Assembly (NCBI GenBank): GCA_002448875.1
Contig: DKAS01000207.1
Coordinates: forward strand, 668 to 11,163
Length of the DNA stretch: 10,496 bases
Direction of reading: 5' to 3'
Origin: Proteobacteria bacterium UBA6920
GTDB lineage: Bacteria; Pseudomonadota; Gammaproteobacteria; SG8-11
Within the stretch, counting starts at the first letter, position 1, and each line of letters begins with the position of its first letter. The notes beneath the pieces are model-generated. The model was not told the DNA's origin. It searched no databases and was given only the letters and a program-made list of their open reading frames with translations. This document shows, one piece after another, positions 6,116 to 10,496 of the stretch. The position numbers were made by a program, and so were the translations under genes.

Positions 6116-7002
6116 AGACCGGCGTCCTGTTCCGTCAGCAAAGCGGTCAGGCCCAGCTGGCCGCATTTCCTGCCGGCCAGGCGGCAGGCGTTTTCCAGTG
6201 CTGCCGGCAAGGTTTGTTGCGCCAGACAGCCATGGATCAGGGCGGCATTGAAAACGTCGCCGGCGCCCAGGGTATCCACGACCTGGGGTGGTGGGAAGGC
6301 CGGGCTGTGGCAGGGTTGATCCATGCGGTCCAGAGCGAAGGCACCGGATTCTCCCCAGGCACAGATCAGGTCGGCGGGCGGCCGGTAGCGGTGGCGAACC
6401 GAGGCCAGAAAGTCCGCGGCGTCGGTGTAACCGCGGCCATGGGCAAACACCCGGGAAAAGATCAGCACATCTGCCAGCGGGAACAACAGGTCGATTTCGG
6501 GGCGTTCTTTTTCGATTTCCAGCGATATGCGCCCGCCAAAACCCGCGGCGCGTAATCGCTGCAGCATCTGCCGGGTGGCGGCGACGTTACGGCCTTCAAA
6601 ATGTACCCAGTCGTAACGGGCGCAGGGAATAGCTTGAAAATCCTCCGCGCTGAATTCCGGCAAATCGCGATAGTGAACGATGGTGCGGGAGCCGTTGCCG
6701 CGGTTGCGCAGAATATAGGAGGTGGGCATGCTGCCCGTAGTCAGCGTCCGGCAGTGTTCCAGGCCGACGCCGGCGGCAAGCAGACTGTGGCGTACAAAGT
6801 CGCCGTCGCTGTCCGCCAGCAGTACGCCGCCCCATTCGCAGCGGTGACCCAGCTGCGCCAGCACGGTCAGGGTATTGGTGACGTTGCCGCCGCGCACCCG
6901 CTCCCGTTGCAGAGCGCGGATTTCCGCGTTTTCCTGCGGATAAGCATCGACGGTGTGGATTATGTCGATGGTGGCAATGCCGATGCCGAGAATTGCTGCC
7001 AT
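6112..7002 (-). CDS. PfkB-family sugar kinase, ketohexokinase-like
   Basis: A 296-residue ribokinase-fold kinase. DTLGAGDVFNA (243-253) is the PfkB signature with catalytic base D249; RGGNVTN (37-43) is the N-terminal signature. It resembles animal ketohexokinase (fructokinase, ATP-dependent fructose to fructose-1-phosphate) more than bacterial fructokinases. Shared blocks include YPQENAEIRAL (21-31), RTIVHYRDLP, DWVHFEGRN (131-139), EIEKERPE and SPAFPPPQVVDTLGAGD. D13, N40 and N43 correspond to fructose ligands Asp15, Asn42 and Asn45 of human KHK. Ketose phosphorylation is therefore a reasonable inference, though not proven. The ATG at 7002 matches the KHK N-terminus; the longer ORF upstream reads through another gene. 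It starts 11 bases after the zinc-ribbon gene and overlaps thiO by 4 bases, so the three form one operon. Confidence 0.82.
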   Translation of the reverse strand: MAAILGIGIATIDIIHTVDAYPQENAEIRALQRERVRGGNVTNTLTVLAQLGHRCEWGGVLLADSDGDFVRHSLLAAGVGLEHCRTLTTGSMPTSYILRNRGNGSRTIVHYRDLPEFSAEDFQAIPCARYDWVHFEGRNVAATRQMLQRLRAAGFGGRISLEIEKERPEIDLLFPLADVLIFSRVFAHGRGYTDAADFLASVRHRYRPPADLICAWGESGAFALDRMDQPCHSPAFPPPQVVDTLGAGDVFNAALIHGCLAQQTLPAALENACRLAGRKCGQLGLTALLTEQDAGL

Positions 7003-7013
7003 GCTGTGTCGGC

Positions 7014-7322
7014 CTAACGGCGGTCCGGAACCGCATCCTTGGGGCGCATGCGCGACAACGGGCAGCTCAGGTTGAGCAGGTCCAGCAACAGCCAGCCGCC
7101 GAGCAGCACGCCAAGATAAAACCAGCTCTGTTTGGCGGCGGCGACATAGCCGAACAGCATAACATCCCAGGTATAGAAGAAAGAAAGCACCGCCAGAATA
7201 ATCGGCTGGGCGCAGATGCGTCCGCCACAGGTGGGGCAGTAGATTTCCAGCCACTTCCCCGAAAGATATTTCTGTTTTAACGACAGCGTGGGCTGGCGGC
7301 AATGAGGGCAGGTAAAACGCAT
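7014..7322 (-). CDS. Small CXXC-20-CXXC zinc-ribbon membrane protein
   Basis: A 102-residue protein. CPHC (5-8) and CPTC (29-32) are separated by exactly 20 residues, forming a likely zinc ribbon, followed by about two membrane helices (near 38-60 and 67-85) and a short basic tail. This layout matches the small family named for its CXXC-20-CXXC spacing, whose function is unknown. The ribbon is presumably cytoplasmic, but topology cannot be fixed from sequence. The ATG has GGAA about 7 bases upstream. It is first in the operon with the kinase and thiO and divergent from the ankyrin lipoprotein gene, sharing a 96-base intergenic region. Nothing here shows how it relates to sugar phosphorylation or glycine oxidation; stop-start spacing only implies co-transcription. 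Confidence 0.75.
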   Translation of the reverse strand: MRFTCPHCRQPTLSLKQKYLSGKWLEIYCPTCGGRICAQPIILAVLSFFYTWDVMLFGYVAAAKQSWFYLGVLLGGWLLLDLLNLSCPLSRMRPKDAVPDRR

Positions 7323-7344
7323 ACTTTATTCCGCAACTGGGTTT

Positions 7345-7378
7345 TTCAGTTTAGTTCCGATTGTGGTTACAATATACG
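7345..7378 (+). promoter_or_regulatory. Possible promoter and small dyad between the divergent operons
   Basis: In the 96-base divergent gap, TACAAT (7368-7373) lies 17 bases after TTCAGT (7345-7350), with an alternative TATACG at 7373-7378. A perfect 5-base dyad, ATTGT (7360-7364) and ACAAT (7369-7373), overlaps the -10. Either strand could use it. The match is weak and the operator idea is inference. Confidence 0.3.
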
Positions 7379-7418
7379 CCGGGGTCAGCGACGTCCAGGA
7401 TCCCAAGGAGATTTCACA

Positions 7419-7991
7419 GTGAATTGGTGCAGGTTAGATTATGGCAAATGGCGACCGGGTGCAGCCGCGACGTCGATGTTGGCCCTGTTGTTAATTCTGG
7501 CGGGCTGCGATCGCAATACCCCCTTGATGAATAAAGTGCTTGACGAAGATGTGCAGGCCGTACGGGCCCTGTTGCAACAGGGTGCCGAGGTCGATCAGAC
7601 CAATAACTATGGCTGGACCGCGCTGAGCCATGCCGCCCGCGCCGGCAACAGCGAGATCGCCGAGCTGCTGCTGCAGCACGGAGCCAGCGTGGATCACCGG
7701 GATGACGCCGGCTGGACCCCGTTGATGCGGGCGGCGATGAAAGGCCACGCGGCCACGGCCGCGCTGTTGCTGGCCCATGGTGCCGATTGGCGTGTAGCCG
7801 ATGCCGGTGGCTGGAACTCCCTGTTCTGGGCGGTGCAGCGCGGGCAGGTTGACACCGTAAAGGTCTTGATAGATAAAGGTGCGGATGTCAACGCCAAGGA
7901 TGCCGCCGGGCAGACCGTAAGCATGGTGGCGCACAATGAAGGTTATAATGACATCGTGCAAATGCTGCGATCCGCCGGTGCCAAGTTCTGA
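7419..7991 (+). CDS. Ankyrin-repeat lipoprotein
   Basis: A 190-residue predicted lipoprotein. The start is a GTG with AAGGAG 8 bases upstream; the ORF continues upstream but without a signal sequence or ribosome site. The signal peptide ends LILAGC with the lipidated cysteine at about residue 30. Residue D31 follows it, which in enterobacteria would favour retention at the inner membrane, facing the periplasm; this rule is less reliable elsewhere. About five ankyrin repeats follow, with typical units such as YGWTALSHAARAGNSEIAEL and GWTPLMRAAMKGH, ending near the C-terminus. Ankyrin repeats bind protein partners and have no catalysis of their own. The gene is 55 bases upstream of the first cytochrome gene and likely co-transcribed. 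Periplasmic ankyrin proteins have been linked to oxidative-stress enzymes (for example AnkB in Pseudomonas), but no such enzyme is present here. Confidence 0.85.
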   Translation: MNWCRLDYGKWRPGAAATSMLALLLILAGCDRNTPLMNKVLDEDVQAVRALLQQGAEVDQTNNYGWTALSHAARAGNSEIAELLLQHGASVDHRDDAGWTPLMRAAMKGHAATAALLLAHGADWRVADAGGWNSLFWAVQRGQVDTVKVLIDKGADVNAKDAAGQTVSMVAHNEGYNDIVQMLRSAGAKF

Positions 7992-8046
7992 ACGGACTTG
8001 CTGACCGGCGGCAGGGATATAACCATAATACAGGGCGCTGATCTCC

Positions 8047-8685
8047 GTGAATGCCAAACATAAAACCGTTTCCGTGGTCGTGCTGGCCATGCTTCTGCCG
8101 GCCTTGTTGTTCGCCTGTTCCGGCGGCGCCGGCAAATCCCAGAGCCGGGCCGCGCAGTACGTGGTGGAAGGCCGTACCGGCGGTGGCGGCAAACAGTGGC
8201 AGGACAACCGCTTTTACGCCCAGTCGGTGACAACCGAACCGCTGGCCACCGATGGCATTCATGATCCCGAAAATCCGGCCATCACCTCGCTGCAGGATCC
8301 CAAGGATGCGATGGGCAAGTTTCCCATGGACCGGCGCGGCAACGTCGACTGGGTGAAATCCCTTGATCAGGGCTTGATCAACCCGCGCCAGTCGCTCAAG
8401 GGCGATCAGGAAATGCTGATCATGAATATGGACATCATTTTTACCGATACCGGGCAGATGCCCTGGGTGCGCTTTCCGCACCTGGCGCATACCAAATGGC
8501 TGGACTGCTCCAATTGTCATCCGGCGATATTCGTGCCGCAGCGCGGTTTCAACAATCCCTCCATGGACGGCATCCTTGCCGGCGAACATTGCGGCCGTTG
8601 TCACGACAAGGTGGCGTTTCCCTTGTGGATCTGCGAGCGCTGTCACAGCGTTCCCCATGAGAACTCGCCGGCGAAATGGTGGTAG
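8047..8685 (+). CDS. Triheme c-type cytochrome lipoprotein (first of a tandem pair)
   Basis: A 212-residue predicted lipoprotein with lipobox LLFAC (lipidated C24). A conserved central region of unknown fold (about 60-140; DGIHDPEN, GKFPMDRR, VDWVKSL) leads into a C-terminal triheme domain. The haem sites are CSNCH (154-158), CGRCH (182-186) and CERCH (196-200). H145, H148 and H204 are also present in the next gene and could be the sixth ligands, giving three bis-His low-spin haems. The pattern (FPH..H.KWLDCSNCHP...CG.CHDKVAF...CERCH) is that of c7-type triheme domains found in multihaem electron-transfer proteins. It presumably carries electrons in the periplasm or at the outer membrane and needs the Ccm system. 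The GTG start has only a weak ribosome site; no better start keeps the signal peptide. Confidence 0.87.
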   Translation: MNAKHKTVSVVVLAMLLPALLFACSGGAGKSQSRAAQYVVEGRTGGGGKQWQDNRFYAQSVTTEPLATDGIHDPENPAITSLQDPKDAMGKFPMDRRGNVDWVKSLDQGLINPRQSLKGDQEMLIMNMDIIFTDTGQMPWVRFPHLAHTKWLDCSNCHPAIFVPQRGFNNPSMDGILAGEHCGRCHDKVAFPLWICERCHSVPHENSPAKWW

Positions 8686-8703
8686 GCAGTGAGGGTAAAG
8701 TTT

Positions 8704-9390
8704 ATGCGCCAGCAGTTGATTTTATTGGCGGTAGTTGTTGGCAGCGGCGGTTTGTTCAGCGCCTGTCAAGGCCATGATCCCGTGGCGGACGAGAATCAGG
8801 CGCGGGCCAGGGTGCTGCTGGCGGCCATGCCGGAACTGCTGCAGCCGGTACGGGTGGATACCGGTGCCGGCGGTGTCGGTGAAACGGCGCAGGAAGGCTA
8901 TACGACGGACGGAAAGAAACTCAGCATCGTCAATATCGCGCCGATTGAAACCCTCAATGACGGGGTGCACGACACCGAGAACAATGCTTTTATGACCTTG
9001 CAGGATCCGACGGTGGCGCTGGAGGGCTTTCCTCTCGACCGGCGTCTGCAGGTCAATTGGGTGAAGGCGCTGGAAATGGGTTTGATCGAGCCGCGCGCCG
9101 ATCTGCAAGGCAAAAGCGAGATGCTGGTGATGGACATGGATATTCTGATGACCAATACCAAGGATATGCCCTATGTGCGCTTCCCGCACCTGCAGCATAC
9201 CAAATGGCTGGATTGTTCCAACTGCCATCCCAAAATTTTCATTCCCCGGGAAAACGCCAACGATATCAGCATGAACAAGGTGCTGCGTGGTGAATATTGC
9301 GGCGTGTGTCACGACAAGGTGGCGTTTGCGCTGTTTACCTGTGAACGCTGCCACAGCGTGCCGCATGCCGGCTCCGGCAAGTGGTGGTAG
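8704..9390 (+). CDS. Triheme c-type cytochrome lipoprotein (second of a tandem pair)
   Basis: A 228-residue paralogue of the preceding gene, 18 bases downstream and surely in the same operon. The ATG at 8704 is preferred over an in-frame GTG at 8689 because GAGGG lies about 8 bases upstream of it. The lipobox is LFSAC (C21). The haem motifs are CSNCH (171-175), CGVCH (199-203) and CERCH (213-217); H162, H165 and H221 are candidate sixth ligands in the same places as in the first cytochrome. The middle is also shared (DGVHDTEN, GFPLDRR, VNWVKALEMGLIEPR), and both end in KWW. The N-terminal segment (about 22-80) differs and is longer. The pair probably arose by tandem duplication and may form a two-step electron wire or a heterodimer; the partner oxidase or reductase is not in the window. 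Confidence 0.88.
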   Translation: MRQQLILLAVVVGSGGLFSACQGHDPVADENQARARVLLAAMPELLQPVRVDTGAGGVGETAQEGYTTDGKKLSIVNIAPIETLNDGVHDTENNAFMTLQDPTVALEGFPLDRRLQVNWVKALEMGLIEPRADLQGKSEMLVMDMDILMTNTKDMPYVRFPHLQHTKWLDCSNCHPKIFIPRENANDISMNKVLRGEYCGVCHDKVAFALFTCERCHSVPHAGSGKWW

Positions 9391-9393
9391 CGC

Positions 9394-10215
9394 TTATTTC
9401 TTTTTTATGCTGGCGGGAGGGTCGCGCGGCGCGGCGGCGGCCGGTTTGGCGATGTTCTGCTGGGTCAGCAGGGCGGCGATCTCGTCGTTACCGTTATTCT
9501 GCGCGATTTCCAGTGGGGTATTGCTTTCCACGTCAGCGATAGAGATATCGGCGCCCCGGTCCAGCAGCAGCTTTACCGTGCGCGGGTGATCGAATTCCAC
9601 GGCGGCCATGATCGGCGTGCGCCCCTGAAAACCGACGATATTCACATTGAAACCCTGCTCGAGCATCTGGGTCAGGATTTCGTTGTAACCCAGCGACGCG
9701 GCCATCAGCATGGCTTCGGCGCGCTCGTCGGGGTGAAACTTGTCTTTGAATTTCAGCAGTATTTCCAGTACGCCCTGCAAGCGAAAGAACACTGCGTTGC
9801 GCAGCGGGCTGTTGCCGCTGACGTCGGTAATCGTGGGGTCGGCGCCATTGGCCAGCAGTACCTGCACGCAATCAGGTTTGTCATTGGTGGCGGCCGCCAG
9901 CAGCGGCGTGGTGCCGTTGCGGTCCTGGGCGTTGACCTGGGCGCCACGGGCGATCAGGATGTGGGTGGCCATCAAGTGGCCGTTGCCGGCGGCCAGCAGC
10001 AATGCGGTTTTGCCATGATTGCTGGTGGTGTTGACGTCACCGCCGCGGGCCATGATGCGGTTCATGCCCTCCACGTCACCCAGGGAAGCGGCGGCCATCA
10101 GCTCCGTGCGATTGTCGCCGCTGCAGCCTATCTGCAACAGCAGCAACAGCGCCGCTGCCAGCCAGCGTCGGTCAGGCGGTCGGGGAGTGAACGAAGAGCG
10201 GGGCGTGGCCGGCAT
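9394..10215 (-). CDS. Second ankyrin-repeat lipoprotein, downstream of rho
   Basis: A 273-residue predicted lipoprotein. The ATG (10215-10213) gives a signal peptide with a basic region (RPPDRR), a Leu-rich core and lipobox LQIGC (C31). About seven ankyrin-type units follow (about 36-255), for example HGKTALLLAAGNGHLMATHI, NGTTPLLAAATND and GRTPIMAAVEFDHPRTVKLL. An irregular unit near 150-180 (VLEILLKFKDKFHPDERAE) breaks the pattern. The tail is Ala/Pro-rich and ends IKKK. It is likely a scaffold anchored to an envelope membrane. No clear Shine-Dalgarno precedes the ATG, which is 26 bases after the rho stop, so it may depend on rho read-through. Its stop is 3 bases from the cytochrome stop on the other strand. 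It differs from the first ankyrin lipoprotein in length and repeat details, so it is not a recent copy. Confidence 0.83.
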   Translation of the reverse strand: MPATPRSSFTPRPPDRRWLAAALLLLLQIGCSGDNRTELMAAASLGDVEGMNRIMARGGDVNTTSNHGKTALLLAAGNGHLMATHILIARGAQVNAQDRNGTTPLLAAATNDKPDCVQVLLANGADPTITDVSGNSPLRNAVFFRLQGVLEILLKFKDKFHPDERAEAMLMAASLGYNEILTQMLEQGFNVNIVGFQGRTPIMAAVEFDHPRTVKLLLDRGADISIADVESNTPLEIAQNNGNDEIAALLTQQNIAKPAAAAPRDPPASIKKK

Positions 10216-10241
10216 CTGCGGGGTGGCGGCGTGCTTGAGCG

Positions 10242-10496
10242 TCAGGAGCGCTTCATCGAGTCGAAGAACTCGCTGTTGGTCTTGGTACCCTTGAGCTTGT
10301 CCAGCAGGAATTCCATGGCGGAAATTTCTTCCATAGGGTGCAGCAGCTTGCGCAGGATCCATACTTTCTGCAGCTCATCGGGCGGCAGCAGCAACTCCTC
10401 GCGACGGGTGCCGGAGCGGTTGATATTGATCGCCGGGTAAATGCGTTTTTCCGAGATGCGCCGGTCCAGGTGGATTTCCATGTTGCCGGTGCCTTT
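10242..10496 (-). CDS. rho: Transcription termination factor Rho, C-terminal end (runs off the right edge)
   Basis: The last 84 codons of Rho, the hexameric RNA-dependent ATPase that ends transcription at Rho-dependent sites. [33 protein letters not shown] and [21 protein letters not shown] are near-identical to proteobacterial Rho; the RSGTRRE segment supplies the arginine-rich region near the ATP site between subunits. The frame is open through the right edge, so most of the protein is outside the window. No intrinsic terminator follows the stop, and the ankyrin gene starts 26 bases later. Confidence 0.97.
   Translation of the reverse strand, partial: KGTGNMEIHLDRRISEKRIYPAININRSGTRREELLLPPDELQKVWILRKLLHPMEEISAMEFLLDKLKGTKTNSEFFDSMKRS

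Noticed and set aside
5132..6319. Overlapping plus-strand ORFs opposite thiO and the kinase
   Set aside because: Compositional shadows without domains; the minus-strand genes have full motifs.
9586..10440. Plus-strand ORF of 284 codons
   Set aside because: It is antisense to the ankyrin lipoprotein and the end of rho. Its Gln/Gly/Val-rich, repetitive translation is the mirror of the ankyrin repeats.

Overview
The window looks like chromosome from a gammaproteobacterium of fairly high GC content. The support is the lptM-lysA pair in its usual gammaproteobacterial order, a Crp-type regulator, glycine oxidase ThiO, and a rho end typical of the class. Lipoprotein c-type cytochromes suggest a respiratory or chemolithotrophic lifestyle, but I cannot name a genus. 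No phage, transposon, integrase or CRISPR signature is visible. LAYOUT, LEFT: On the minus strand, lptM (LptD-maturation lipoprotein) and the N-terminal 160 codons of lysA (lysine biosynthesis) share one recognisable promoter. Divergent from them, on the plus strand, are a carboxylesterase/lysophospholipase-type alpha/beta hydrolase and a protein with a degenerate GGDEF domain. A 385-base non-coding stretch follows. It holds duplicated motifs, two TCTCC stretches and a very strong UUCG-loop terminator (possible small RNA), then a Crp/Fnr-family regulator whose -10 box lies inside a perfect dyad. LAYOUT, CENTRE: The regulator converges on an orphan outer-membrane beta-barrel protein on the minus strand. 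Beyond it are tRNA-Thr(CGU) and a Fur-superfamily regulator that keeps the PerR-type metal site but lacks the structural-zinc cysteines. Further right, also on the minus strand, is a compact operon: CXXC-20-CXXC zinc-ribbon membrane protein, ketohexokinase-like PfkB sugar kinase, and glycine oxidase ThiO. The last two overlap by ATGA. LAYOUT, RIGHT: Divergent from that operon is a plus-strand cluster of an ankyrin-repeat lipoprotein and two tandem paralogous triheme c-type cytochrome lipoproteins. A second ankyrin-repeat lipoprotein converges on the last cytochrome with only three bases between stop codons, and sits directly downstream of rho on the minus strand. HOW THE PARTS MAY WORK TOGETHER: The most distinctive unit is 7419-10215, four consecutive predicted lipoproteins (Ank, cyt c, cyt c, Ank). 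I read it as a candidate envelope-anchored electron-transfer module with ankyrin scaffolds; this is inference from gene order and domains. The degenerate GGDEF protein and the Crp-type regulator are adjacent and could be linked through cyclic-nucleotide signalling, but the sequence does not prove it.
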